Assembly: GCA_035301625.1 (NCBI GenBank)
Contig: DATGTW010000070.1
Location: forward strand, 35,077-99,076
Direction: 5' to 3'
Length of the DNA: 64,000 bases
Source: Paenalcaligenes sp035301625
Lineage (GTDB): Bacteria > Pseudomonadota > Gammaproteobacteria > Burkholderiales > Burkholderiaceae_B
Positions within the stretch are counted from its first letter, which is position 1, and each line of letters begins with the position of its first letter. Positions 52,859 to 61,067 of the stretch are shown here, piece by piece. Below the pieces are notes generated by a model. That model did not search any database and was not told the origin of the DNA. It saw only the letters and a program-made list of their open reading frames with translations. The position numbers and the translations under genes were made by a program.

Positions 52859-53689
52859 CTATCGTGAAAAATTAAAAGGGATTTCCGCGACAGCGCGATA
52901 AGGCACATCATTTTCCATATATGGTTTAAACCGAGTCCGCTTTACCGCGGTCATCGCTGCCTCATCAAGCTTTTTGTGGCCTGAGGACTGCTTAATAGAA
53001 ACACTCTCTATAGCACCTTGTTTAGTAACAGTTACCTGCACCACAACTAAACCCTGCTGCCCACGACGAATATAAGAATCTACCCCACGAGGCATGGGGG
53101 GACGCCCAGCATATTCAAGCTGACGCACATGTTTTGTTTCACTGCTGTCTGCTCCTGCACCCGCTCCACCAGCAGAAGCCTCTGCACTTTCACCTTGTTC
53201 CGCACCATCTGCACTAGCTGCTCCTTCACCTGCGTGCGCACTCTGTGATTGATCCTCAACATTCGTGGCATCCTCTGCTATACGCTCTCTCAAAGAACCC
53301 CTTGGGGCTGGCTCTGGTTCTGGTTTGGGTTCTGGCTCTGGCTCAGGCTCGGGTTCTGGCTCTGGCTCAGGCTCTGGCTCAGGACGCAATAACTCTTCTA
53401 CCTGAGAGACATCCCAGGTGGACTCAGTCTCCAAAGCCAACAAGGGATCCTCATCCGGTTCAACTGGCTGTTCTTGTACAGTCTCTATTATCGGCTCTGA
53501 TTCCTGTTCAGGAGGCTCAACGATAAAATTGACCTGAACGACATTCTCTACACTTTGGGCACTTTCTATAGTTGCGATTTTGGCTTGGGATTGCCTTAGA
53601 ATGAAAAAGGCTAAAACCACATGCGCTAAAATACTCGCCAACAATGCCAAAAACCGATAACGAGAGCTACTCAAATCTGCCCCAACCAC
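52859..53689 (-). CDS. tonB: TonB energy transducer
   Basis: Transfers inner-membrane proton energy to outer-membrane receptors. It is 276 residues with an N-terminal anchor helix (FLALLASILAHVVLAFFIL, containing the His needed for ExbB contact), a Pro/Glu spacer at residues 103-129 of nearly pure Glu-Pro repeats, an Ala/Gly/Ser stretch, and the C-terminal TonB fold (YIRRGQQGLVVVQVTVTKQG, SSGHKKLDEAAMTAVKRTRF). The start is GTG, forced by an in-frame TAA two codons upstream. It begins 115 bases from a Fur-type box. Confidence 0.93.
   Translation of the reverse strand: MVGADLSSSRYRFLALLASILAHVVLAFFILRQSQAKIATIESAQSVENVVQVNFIVEPPEQESEPIIETVQEQPVEPDEDPLLALETESTWDVSQVEELLRPEPEPEPEPEPEPEPEPEPKPEPEPAPRGSLRERIAEDATNVEDQSQSAHAGEGAASADGAEQGESAEASAGGAGAGADSSETKHVRQLEYAGRPPMPRGVDSYIRRGQQGLVVVQVTVTKQGAIESVSIKQSSGHKKLDEAAMTAVKRTRFKPYMENDVPYRAVAEIPFNFSR
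53303..53383 (-). repeat. Glu-Pro repeat tract within tonB
   Basis: About 81 bases encode alternating Glu-Pro (one Lys) at TonB residues 103-129. The DNA is an imperfect 6- and 12-base repeat (GGCTCTGGCTCA-like units on the plus strand), so its length could vary by slippage in whole repeat units without breaking the frame. Confidence 0.85.
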
Positions 53690-53800
53690 AATTTAAAAAT
53701 AAAAGACCCCAGGATCCTGCATCAAATAAACTAGCCAACGGCTGTCGGTATATTGCAGTCACCCAGGATGCTTTAAAAAGACAAGGAACATGATAACAAT

Positions 53801-53819
53801 AACGAGAATGATTCTCAAC
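53801..53819. promoter_or_regulatory. Fur-type box upstream of tonB
   Basis: The 13-bp palindrome GAGAATGATTCTC (53804-53816) lies within an AT-rich 19-base stretch resembling the Fur consensus. On the minus strand it covers a possible -35 TTGAGA, with TTATCA 16 bases on as -10. Iron-loaded Fur would then repress tonB-exbB-exbD. Confidence 0.7.
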
Positions 53820-53936
53820 ATTAATATCAACACTAGCTAATTTGATTGTTTTTTGTTGCGCTAAATCAAGTGCTCTTTGTAAATACTGAGCCTGCCTCTG
53901 GCTGTCTATAATGTTAAGCCTTGTCCTTTTCTCGAT

Positions 53937-53971
53937 AAAAAAACCGATGCATGATTAAGATCATGCATCGG
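53937..53971 (-). terminator. Intrinsic terminator after the ivy gene
   Basis: A 12-bp perfect stem CCGATGCATGAT / ATCATGCATCGG (53944-53955 and 53960-53971) with a TAAG loop, followed on the minus strand by seven T. It lies 27 bases after the ivy stop. Confidence 0.88.
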
Positions 53972-53997
53972 CAATACCTAAGAAGAATAAAAAAATA

Positions 53998-54447
53998 TTA
54001 ATATAAATATTTACTTAGGACTCGAGCTAAATCTAGATCTGTTTCCCCCAACCAAGTAGTCTCTGAAGATTTAATATTCTGCCCTTCATAATTGTTAGTG
54101 ACCAGGGCTCCCGCAACCATTTTCTTTTGCTGGGGTTCATAAATAACAGCATAGCTCTGACTAGTGCAATCATGAGGTTTGCACCCAGAAAACACCAAAT
54201 ATTCAGTATTATCTACGTTTTCTGCTTGTGCTGGAGATGCTGTACCATAATTTGCCAGCCAATCGGCTTGATCAAGTACAGGTGCAACCAATTTTTTATA
54301 GCTGCTAACTAAATTTAAATCGCTCTGAGCAGCTTGGTACAAATACAGTGGCTCTTCTTGTTTTGAAATCGTATCTGCTGCGGCAGAAGCACTGCTAAAT
54401 AACATGGGTGCAACTGTTAAAACGGCTAATACAGATTTAACTTTCAT
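53998..54447 (-). CDS. ivy: Ivy-family inhibitor of C-type lysozyme
   Basis: Periplasmic inhibitor of vertebrate (C-type) lysozyme. From the ATG at 54447 (AGGA six bases upstream) the protein is 149 residues, with a signal peptide ending near ASA and the family's CKPHDC loop at residues 89-94, which inserts into the lysozyme active site. SYAVIYEPQQKKMVAGAL follows as expected. It is a single gene between a terminator and the tRNA-Val pair. Presence suggests association with an animal host or defence against lytic enzymes; that is inference. Confidence 0.88.
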   Translation of the reverse strand: MKVKSVLAVLTVAPMLFSSASAAADTISKQEEPLYLYQAAQSDLNLVSSYKKLVAPVLDQADWLANYGTASPAQAENVDNTEYLVFSGCKPHDCTSQSYAVIYEPQQKKMVAGALVTNNYEGQNIKSSETTWLGETDLDLARVLSKYLY

Positions 54448-54691
54448 TTCGCATCCTGTGCAAAAAATTTTATTTACTTGGTAAGACAACCCTCATCATA
54501 CTCCTCACACGTAAATCAGTGTAGAAATATAATGGTTTTTTTAGCTATTTTTGCACTACCTAACACAACACATTACCCAACTGATGGTTAGAAATGCGTG
54601 CTAGACGGTTTATGCACAAAACCTATTACAGATAGTGAATTTGCGGAGAAACCGCTAAGAAGAAAGAGATCTAAAGGAGAATGTTTAGAGG

Positions 54692-54767
54692 TGGTGGGTG
54701 CTACTGGGATCGAACCAGTGACCTACGCCTTGTAAGGGCGGCGCTCTACCAGCTGAGCTAAGCACCC
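54692..54767 (-). tRNA. tRNA-Val (anticodon TAC), copy 2
   Basis: A 76-base cloverleaf on the minus strand with CCA encoded. Acceptor GGGTGCT/AGCACCC, anticodon loop CTTACAA and T-arm ACTGG/CCAGT pair perfectly; the top pair of the anticodon stem (27-43) is C opposite T. It is identical to the copy at 54816, 48 bases away. Confidence 0.96.
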
Positions 54768-54815
54768 ACTAGGGTTTAACATCATCTGCTAAACCCATAA
54801 TAGGCTAGTTTTTTT

Positions 54816-54891
54816 TGGTGGGTGCTACTGGGATCGAACCAGTGACCTACGCCTTGTAAGGGCGGCGCTCTACCAGCTGAGCTAAGCACCC
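54816..54891 (-). tRNA. tRNA-Val (anticodon TAC), copy 1
   Basis: Same 76-base sequence as the neighbouring copy, including the encoded CCA and the C27/T43 mismatch. It is nearer the promoter, so both are probably cut from one transcript. Confidence 0.96.
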
Positions 54892-54947
54892 AAAAGCAAT
54901 TCCTGTATTTATGTAAATAATAACTACAGAAATGCTCAAAGAAAAAG

Positions 54948-54976
54948 AGTATAAGTCAAAAACCCAAAGTCTGCAA
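54948..54976 (-). promoter_or_regulatory. Sigma-70-type promoter for the tRNA-Val pair
   Basis: On the minus strand TTGCAG (54971-54976) and TATACT (54948-54953) are 17 bases apart, placing the start about 50 bases before the first tRNA. No other gene needs a promoter there. Confidence 0.6.
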
Positions 54977-54990
54977 GTGCCAATTATAGC

Positions 54991-55266
54991 CTAGGAATTG
55001 ACAGCATCGCGCAGCGCTTTTCCTGGACGGAAGCGTGGAACAGTTGCCTCTTTGATTTCGATTGTTTCGCCCGTGCGTGGGTTTCTGCCAGTACGTGCAG
55101 CGCGCTCGGTGACTGTAAACGTACCGAAACCAACCAATGTCACCGAATCTTTATCCTTGAGGGTAGTTGTCACAGCATCGATGAATGCATCTAATGCACG
55201 ACCAGCGTCTGCTTTGGATAAATCGGCCTTCGTGGAAATGAATTCTATGAGCTCGGTTTTATTCAT
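54991..55266 (-). CDS. hupB: DNA-binding protein HU (beta type)
   Basis: Nucleoid-associated protein of 91 residues that bends and wraps DNA as a dimer. MNKTELIEFIS, VTLVGFGTFTV, the DNA-binding arm RAARTGRNPRTGE and PRFRPGKALRDAV match the HU family throughout. A -35/-10 pair lies about 150 bases upstream. Confidence 0.97.
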   Translation of the reverse strand: MNKTELIEFISTKADLSKADAGRALDAFIDAVTTTLKDKDSVTLVGFGTFTVTERAARTGRNPRTGETIEIKEATVPRFRPGKALRDAVNS

Positions 55267-55609
55267 TTGAGGAATACCCCTGAAATTGGAGGTGGCGCTG
55301 ACTCTGAAAGAGCTGCACCACTCATGGAAAAATGGATTGACTTGTTTTCTTCTTACACCTGCGACTGTCCTACAAATAGTTGGTTTACACCCAAAGCCAT
55401 GTTGTAAAGACAGCAGCAGTTATTAAGCCTTTGAATGATAGCAATGTCAAGCAAAAATTGTCATCATCAAGCTCTGAACCGCAACACTGTTAAGTTTTAA
55501 CACGTTCACCGCCTCATTTCTAGGCGCAGAGCTAGAATGATTAAAAAACAGTGCCATTGCACTTCAAGAGCAACAAATCATAGGGAACAAGTCCGTATGA
55601 TAAGCGTGA
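55267..55609. other. Gene-free region upstream of hupB
   Basis: These 343 bases between hupB and the PLP enzyme gene hold the hupB promoter candidate and a leader of about 145 bases. I saw no RNA gene or conserved small ORF, and no clear terminator for the PLP gene. Confidence 0.6.
55421..55450 (-). promoter_or_regulatory. Sigma-70-type promoter for hupB
   Basis: On the minus strand TTGACA (55445-55450) is followed by 18 bases and TTAATA (55421-55426), or by 17 bases and CTTAAT. The perfect -35 makes this the best candidate for hupB; it would leave a long leader of about 145 bases. Confidence 0.6.
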
Positions 55610-56854
55610 TTAGACCCCTGAAGCAAACATTAATGCCGCGTCTAAATCACCCTGTAAATCAGTTGGATCTTCTAACCCAACAGATAAGCGCAACAGCCGC
55701 TCATCAATGCCGATCTCGGCCCGCATCGAGGGTCCCATCTCGTGGTAAATAGTCTGTGCTACAGGCAAAATCAAGCTACGACTATCCCCTAAATGCGTTG
55801 AGAGAATAATAACCCGCAAGTGATCTAAAAACCGCAACAAATTGACACTAGAGTGCAGCTCAAAACTGACTAAACCCCCATTACCACGAGGAAAATACGT
55901 ACGGGCTCTTTGATGTTGAGGATGCTTTTCCAATCCTGGATAATACACCTTTTTGACTAGAGGGTGGGCGTCTAAGTAGCGTGCTATCTGCAAAGCGCTC
56001 ATACAGATCCGTTGCATACGCAGCTCGAGCGTTTCAAGACCAACGGCAATTTTATGCGCAGATTCACCAGCTAAGGCCGCACCCATATCCCGTAACCCTT
56101 TTTTACGTATTTGGGTTAACCCCCATTGTTCAGGATCTCCGGAACGGTAGGCGGGAAAAACATTGGGATAATCAGACCAGTCAAAACACCCCGTATCTGT
56201 CACCGCACCACCTAACACATTGCCATGCCCTGCCAGTGCTTTGGAAAGTGAATTGACAACCAAAGCGGCCTGAAATTTACATCCGGGTGCAAGCCACGGA
56301 GTGCTCAATGTATTATCCAATACAAAGGGTACTTTGCGCTCAACGCAAAGAGCTCCAATACCCGTAAGGTCAGCAATTTGGGTTCCAGGGTTGGCAATGC
56401 TTTCTGAAAAAACCATCCTGGTATTAGGCTGCCAAGCTGCTTTAATCTCTGATACATCGCAAGCATCAACCAGCGTTACTTCGATGCCATAGTTGTTAAG
56501 CGTTTGGTACAAACTGTTGGTGTTACCAAACAAATAACGACTGCTCACTATGTGGTCACCAGCGCGCAGCAACGTCAAAAAGACAGCGCTTAGCGCGGCC
56601 ATGCCCGATGCAAAGCAAATACTCCCTACCCCGCCCTCTAGCTCATTAATCAAGTGCTCTAGTCGTGCTGTAGATGGTGTGGCTTGACGCGCATAAGTAA
56701 AGCCTGGCTTGCCTTGAAAAACGTCAATTAGATCTTGTGCCTGGGCAAATGAAAATTCGGCGCTAACGTGTATGGGTTGGTGCACTGCGCCTGCTTCAGT
56801 GCCCTGTCTTCTGTCATGATGAAGGATGCGTGTGCTTATCTGTTCTTTTTCCAT
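55610..56854 (-). CDS. Cystathionine gamma-synthase family PLP enzyme
   Basis: A 414-residue Cys/Met-metabolism PLP enzyme. The PLP-binding lysine lies in VNSLSKALAGHG; FASGMAALSAVFLTLL, ESIANPGTQIADL and FVLDNTLSTPWLA are the other family segments. Candidates are O-succinyl/acetylhomoserine sulfhydrylase, methionine gamma-lyase or cystathionine gamma-synthase; the sequence alone does not decide. AAGGA before the ATG at 56854 is preferred to the ATG 21 bases upstream. It is the last gene on the minus-strand run rnr-rlmB-PLP gene, after a 117-base gap. Confidence 0.88.
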   Translation of the reverse strand: MEKEQISTRILHHDRRQGTEAGAVHQPIHVSAEFSFAQAQDLIDVFQGKPGFTYARQATPSTARLEHLINELEGGVGSICFASGMAALSAVFLTLLRAGDHIVSSRYLFGNTNSLYQTLNNYGIEVTLVDACDVSEIKAAWQPNTRMVFSESIANPGTQIADLTGIGALCVERKVPFVLDNTLSTPWLAPGCKFQAALVVNSLSKALAGHGNVLGGAVTDTGCFDWSDYPNVFPAYRSGDPEQWGLTQIRKKGLRDMGAALAGESAHKIAVGLETLELRMQRICMSALQIARYLDAHPLVKKVYYPGLEKHPQHQRARTYFPRGNGGLVSFELHSSVNLLRFLDHLRVIILSTHLGDSRSLILPVAQTIYHEMGPSMRAEIGIDERLLRLSVGLEDPTDLQGDLDAALMFASGV

Positions 56855-56971
56855 TGTTTTCCTTGGTTTGTCCATTTTATTCGAGCGTAATGCTCACATA
56901 CTCCTGAATTATTAGCACAGTGTTTTATGACTATGGAGTATTAATAAATATCAGTCCTACAGTGGACAAGC

Positions 56972-57715
56972 TTATTCTTGTTGACGGACGCGCTCATAGA
57001 GGCATAACGCAGTCGCCACACTGACATTTAGGCTTTCAACCCGTCCATGCATTGGGATTTGAACCAACGCATCACAAGTTTCTTTGGTCAACCTTCGCAA
57101 CCCCTCACCTTCCGCACCCATTACCCACGCCATGGCTTGCCCGGTGAGGTCAACCTCATGCAGTCCTTGCCCGCCCTGGTCATCGGTACCATAAAGCCAT
57201 ACATCACGCTCTTTAAGCGCGCGCATCGTGCGCGCTAAGTTAGTAACTTGTATATAGGGCACAGTCTCAGCTGCGCCACAAGCGACACGACGTACTACTG
57301 GGGTCAAGCCCACAGCGCGATCCTTTGGAGCAATAACAGCATGGACACCAGCTGCATCTGCGGTGCGCAAACACGCACCCAAATTATGCGGATCGGTCAC
57401 ACCATCCAAGATTAATAAAAAAGGCAAAATATCCTGGTCCACCAATTCATCAAGCAAGGTAAAGACATCGGTAGCCAAAGTTAATTGTTGTGCGATGGCA
57501 ACAATCCCTTGGTGCCGCCCACCTTGGGCCAAACTATCAAGCTCGGCCTTGTTAGTGGGTGTGATTTCCACATTGGCTTGTTGTAAAAGGTCAATCAACT
57601 GCTGTTTACGCCTATCGCGACGCTTGGCATCATAAAAAACCTGGACAATCGTATCGGGCGCTTGCTGCATACGAGCGCGCACCGCGTGAAAACCAAGTAA
57701 ATTCTGAGTTGTCAT
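56972..57715 (-). CDS. rlmB: 23S rRNA (guanosine-2251-2'-O)-methyltransferase RlmB
   Basis: SpoU-class knotted methyltransferase acting on G2251 of the peptidyl-transferase region; 247 residues. The SpoU motifs are LILDGVTDPHNLGACLRTAD, VVRRVACGAAETVPYIQV and the C-terminal MHGRVESLNVSVATALCLYE. It begins three bases after the rnr stop; the rnr-rlmB pair is widely conserved. Confidence 0.96.
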   Translation of the reverse strand: MTTQNLLGFHAVRARMQQAPDTIVQVFYDAKRRDRRKQQLIDLLQQANVEITPTNKAELDSLAQGGRHQGIVAIAQQLTLATDVFTLLDELVDQDILPFLLILDGVTDPHNLGACLRTADAAGVHAVIAPKDRAVGLTPVVRRVACGAAETVPYIQVTNLARTMRALKERDVWLYGTDDQGGQGLHEVDLTGQAMAWVMGAEGEGLRRLTKETCDALVQIPMHGRVESLNVSVATALCLYERVRQQE

Positions 57716-57718
57716 GGG

Positions 57719-60118
57719 TTAGTTTCTTTTTCCGCTACGTTTAGATAATCGAGGGGTTTTGCGCTTGCGCCCTTGCCGGCGTGATGGCGCAGATGAGGGT
57801 TTAGCTGACGCTGCCTTGCGCATCGCACGACTGGCGACCGGCGCGTCTGGACGGTGAGGAGACACGCCAGCCCCCTCCACCAAGTGAAAATCTATTTGCC
57901 GCTCTTCAAGGCTAACATTAGCAATTTGCACGTGAACTTGGTCCGTCAGTCGATAACGAATTCCAGTACGTTCACCAACCAACTCATGAGTTGCCTCATT
58001 AAATATGAAATAATCAGTGCCCAGCTCGGAAATATGCACCAATCCCTCGATAAAAAGACTTTCGAGAGTAATAAAAATACCAAACTGGGTGACCCCTGTA
58101 ATCCGACCGCTAAAAACCTCACCAATATGCTCTTGGGCAAAATAGCATTTGAGCCAGGCCAAGACATCAAAAGATGCATCATCTGCACGTCGTTCACGAG
58201 CAGATAACACCGCACCTAATTGTTCCCACACCGCCTGCTCGTATTCTTTTTTAGTTAATCCATCTGTATCAAAATCCAAATCAATGTACGGTACATATTG
58301 CTTGGATTTCAAAATGGCATGAATCATGCGATGCGTGAGCAAGTCCGGGTAACGGCGAATGGGTGCAGTAAAATGCATATAGCGCTCATAAGCCAAGCCA
58401 AAGTGGCCACTGTTATCAGGACTATAAATGGCTTGTTGCATAGAACGCAGCAGCATCGTCTGGATAATCTCAAAATCCTCGCGGCCGCGGGCGACTTGGA
58501 TAAGCCGTGCATAATCATGATAGGTAGGTTCATCACCCCCACTCAAATGCAAACCCAGTGTTTTTAAGAAACTACGCAGCGCTTCGAGTTTTTCGGGGGT
58601 AGGTCCCTCGTGGACACGATAAAGTGCCTTGCGTTTATTACGAGCGATGAAATCCGCAGCTGAAGTATTCGCGGCCAGCATGAACTCCTCGATCAAACGA
58701 TGCGCATCATTACGCACTACAGGTTCGATACGCTCAATACGGCCCAAATCATTACAAACAATCTGGGTTTCTACGGTATCAAACTCAATACCACCTCGTT
58801 CACGGCGTTGCTCGGCCAAAGCCTGGTACAACTCGTACGCAGTTTCTACCACGGGCAGTACAGTTCCCAACTGAGCTGCTGCGGGACCATTGGGCTGCTG
58901 CAAAGCGTCCCACACCTGCGTATAGGTCGTACGTGCCCAAGAACGAATGAGTGCTGGATAAAACTGGTATGCGGTGACGTTCCCTTTGCGCGCACCATCA
59001 GCAGGAACAACCATATCGCAAACCAAGACCAACCGATCCACATGAGGGTTTAGCGAGCAAATGCCATTAGATAACTCTTCGGGCAACATAGGAATTACCC
59101 GACGGGGAAAATAAACACTGGTCCCACGGGCCAGAGCGTCCGTATCAATGGAGTCTTTGGGCTTGACGTAGTGACTCACATCAGAGATAGCCACCAATAA
59201 GCGCCACCCAGGACGATGGCGCTTGCCTCGTCCTATGTTGGTTTCCTGGATATATATAGCGTCGTCATAATCGCGTGCATCCTCACCATCAATAGTGATG
59301 AAAGGGACCTCACGCAAGTCGACGCGCCCCTTATGGTCCTGCTCACGCACTTCGTTTGGTAGCTCTCGTGCCTGCTTGAGCGCTGCTTTGGAAAACTCTG
59401 CAGGCACATCGAACTTGCGCACAGCAATCTCAATTTCCATACCGGGATCATCAATGGCTCCTAAAACCTCGATGACACGACCCATGGGCTGCATGTGTTC
59501 GGAAGGCTGGCGTGTAATCTCAACAACCACAACCTGCCCATTTTTGGCTCCACCGGCATCTTGGGGCACTACAAAAATATCATGCTTGATGCGCTTATCT
59601 TCGGGGATAACGCTGCAAATCCCCCCTTCTTTTATAAATCGGCCCACCAATCGATTGGTTTGGCTTTTGAGGACTTCAACGATCACCCCTTCGGGTCGGC
59701 CTTTATAGTAGTGATCACCTCGGGCTAATACCCTATCCCCATGAAGCACACGTAACATTTCACGTGGGGATAAATACAGATCGGGACCACCATCATCACG
59801 AATGAGAAAACCAAACCCGTCGCGATGCCCTTGCACGCGACCTGAAATAAATTTTGTCTTTGTATTCACTGTTATACGCTGTTGCGCGTCTATGTTGATT
59901 TGACCATCACGCTGCATCGCGTTGATTCGTCGCATCGTACCGACTGACATCGGGTATTCCACGCCGAGGCTTTCGGCTAGCTGAGTGATGCTTAATGCAT
60001 CTGTAGATTGTCTGAGAGCAGCTAAAATGGATTCGCGGCTAGGCGTTGATGGGTCAAAGTCGGGTGGTAAATGTTCACGTAAAAAAATATTCTGCGCCTT
60101 TTTGTTGGCAGTAGTCAT
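57719..60118 (-). CDS. rnr: Ribonuclease R
   Basis: 3'-5' exoribonuclease able to degrade structured RNA, important in cold and in RNA quality control. It is 799 residues: N-terminal winged helix (residues 20-90), two cold-shock domains, the RNB catalytic domain with the metal-binding aspartates in GEDARDYDDAIYI near 285, an S1 domain (FSGRITGVTQFGIFITLES) and a Lys/Arg-rich tail. Length is close to E. coli RNase R (813). It is followed at once by rlmB. Confidence 0.97.
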   Translation of the reverse strand: MTTANKKAQNIFLREHLPPDFDPSTPSRESILAALRQSTDALSITQLAESLGVEYPMSVGTMRRINAMQRDGQINIDAQQRITVNTKTKFISGRVQGHRDGFGFLIRDDGGPDLYLSPREMLRVLHGDRVLARGDHYYKGRPEGVIVEVLKSQTNRLVGRFIKEGGICSVIPEDKRIKHDIFVVPQDAGGAKNGQVVVVEITRQPSEHMQPMGRVIEVLGAIDDPGMEIEIAVRKFDVPAEFSKAALKQARELPNEVREQDHKGRVDLREVPFITIDGEDARDYDDAIYIQETNIGRGKRHRPGWRLLVAISDVSHYVKPKDSIDTDALARGTSVYFPRRVIPMLPEELSNGICSLNPHVDRLVLVCDMVVPADGARKGNVTAYQFYPALIRSWARTTYTQVWDALQQPNGPAAAQLGTVLPVVETAYELYQALAEQRRERGGIEFDTVETQIVCNDLGRIERIEPVVRNDAHRLIEEFMLAANTSAADFIARNKRKALYRVHEGPTPEKLEALRSFLKTLGLHLSGGDEPTYHDYARLIQVARGREDFEIIQTMLLRSMQQAIYSPDNSGHFGLAYERYMHFTAPIRRYPDLLTHRMIHAILKSKQYVPYIDLDFDTDGLTKKEYEQAVWEQLGAVLSARERRADDASFDVLAWLKCYFAQEHIGEVFSGRITGVTQFGIFITLESLFIEGLVHISELGTDYFIFNEATHELVGERTGIRYRLTDQVHVQIANVSLEERQIDFHLVEGAGVSPHRPDAPVASRAMRKAASAKPSSAPSRRQGRKRKTPRLSKRSGKRN

Positions 60119-60245
60119 TAATGTGTATGCCTATATCATTGTTTTTTCAAACGATTATAACACCGCCCAATAGGGAGCGGACAAATCGGTATGGCAAAAT
60201 TGTTATTCTTTGTTTTTGCATAAATGCCACTATATCAGAAAGGCC

Positions 60246-60274
60246 TTGGTATTTTTTTATAAATTAGTTATTAT
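60246..60274 (+). promoter_or_regulatory. Promoter for tRNA-Leu
   Basis: TTGGTA (60246-60251), a 17-base T-rich spacer and TATTAT (60269-60274) place a start about 20 bases before the tRNA 5' end. Confidence 0.6.
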
Positions 60275-60299
60275 TGACGCTTTATAGTGAACCACAAGA

Positions 60300-60384
60300 G
60301 CCCAGATGGCGGAATTGGTAGACGCGCATGGTTCAGGTCCATGTACCGCAAGGTGTGGAGGTTCAAATCCTCTTCTGGGCACCA
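60300..60384 (+). tRNA. tRNA-Leu (anticodon CAG)
   Basis: An 85-base class II tRNA with CCA encoded. Acceptor GCCCAGA/TCTGGGC, D-arm with GGCGGAATTGGTAGACGC, anticodon loop TTCAGGT, a long variable arm (TGTACCGCAAGGTGT) and T-arm GGAGG/CCTCT. It stands alone on the plus strand; no integrase or attachment-site duplication is seen near its 3' end. Confidence 0.95.
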
Positions 60385-60681
60385 GCTGCTTTTCCCTCCT
60401 GATTTCCTCCCCCAAAAAAGCCAACAACCATAAGGCTCAGCTAATAATAACCAGGCGTTAGAGCACCTCACTGTTCAAGCATCTAACTACAATTTCTGAC
60501 GCTTCCCCACGCTATTCATTATTTCTATCCCGCATATCTCTCGCAAGCTTAGATATGGGTATGACTCTACCGCTGAATTAACGGTATCGAGCAAGTCCTA
60601 AAGCAATTACCTGTGCATGGTATCTAATTTAATGCATTAAACACGCACACACAGGCAAATAACTTTATGCTACAGAAGTCC
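60385..60681. other. Region after tRNA-Leu without a gene
   Basis: Almost 300 bases between the tRNA and the metal-domain gene. A short minus-strand open frame reaches back through the tRNA and is not credible. No repeat of the tRNA 3' end, hairpin with T-run or small gene was found. Confidence 0.55.
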
Positions 60682-60963
60682 TTAGGTGCAGCCACCGCAG
60701 CAATTCCCATCCTCGCCATGAACTGGTTTTAATGCTTCAAAACCAGTGCTCTTAATCGCGGATTGCAAAGTAGGCAAATTGGTCTGCGCGGTGTTATATG
60801 TAATTTTAAGCTTTTCATCATCTAAAGAAACAGCAACCTCAGAGACCCCGTCTAAACTAGACAGTGCTTGCTCTAGCTGCTGCACGCTTTCTTCACCCTG
60901 CAGACCAATCAATTGCATGGTATCAGTTTTCTGTTTATTTCTGCGAAATACTTTTTCCAGCAT
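60682..60963 (-). CDS. HMA-fold metal-domain protein lacking the CxxC motif
   Basis: A 93-residue protein. Residues 16-80 look like a heavy-metal-associated domain of the CopZ type (QLIGLQGEESVQQLEQAL, VSEVAVSLDDEKLKITYN), but the metal-binding CxxC is gone: Gly23 and Ser26 sit where the cysteines should be. Instead a CCGGC motif lies at the C-terminus (Cys88, Cys89, Cys92). GAGGAA before the ATG at 60963 fixes the start over a longer frame. Metal binding may have moved to the tail; that is inference. It lies 104 bases after the bcsQ-like gene. Confidence 0.75.
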   Translation of the reverse strand: MLEKVFRRNKQKTDTMQLIGLQGEESVQQLEQALSSLDGVSEVAVSLDDEKLKITYNTAQTNLPTLQSAIKSTGFEALKPVHGEDGNCCGGCT

Positions 60964-61067
60964 GACTTCCTCATATTTGTCGTTGTGATAACAAATTAAA
61001 TGATGAGTTAAATACTCACCATTGAGTGAAAAGTATAACAACAATCCATACTTAATCTGCCATACCC

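Larger units (their letters stand above)
53690..53997. other. Gene-free region upstream of tonB
   Basis: These 308 bases hold the Fur-type box near 53810 and the Ivy-gene terminator near 53950. I looked for a small hemP-like gene on the minus strand, which often sits at such sites, and found only very short frames. Confidence 0.6.

Noticed and set aside
53690..53997. Possible hemP-type small gene at the Fur-regulated promoter
   Set aside because: Minus-strand frames here reach only about ten codons and show no HemP motif.
54692..54891. Two 76-base repeats that could suggest a repeat array
   Set aside because: They are tandem tRNA-Val genes, not a CRISPR or mobile element.
60300..60681. Integration hotspot next to tRNA-Leu
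   Set aside because: There is no integrase, no duplicated tRNA 3' end and no foreign-looking cargo in the following 3.7 kb.
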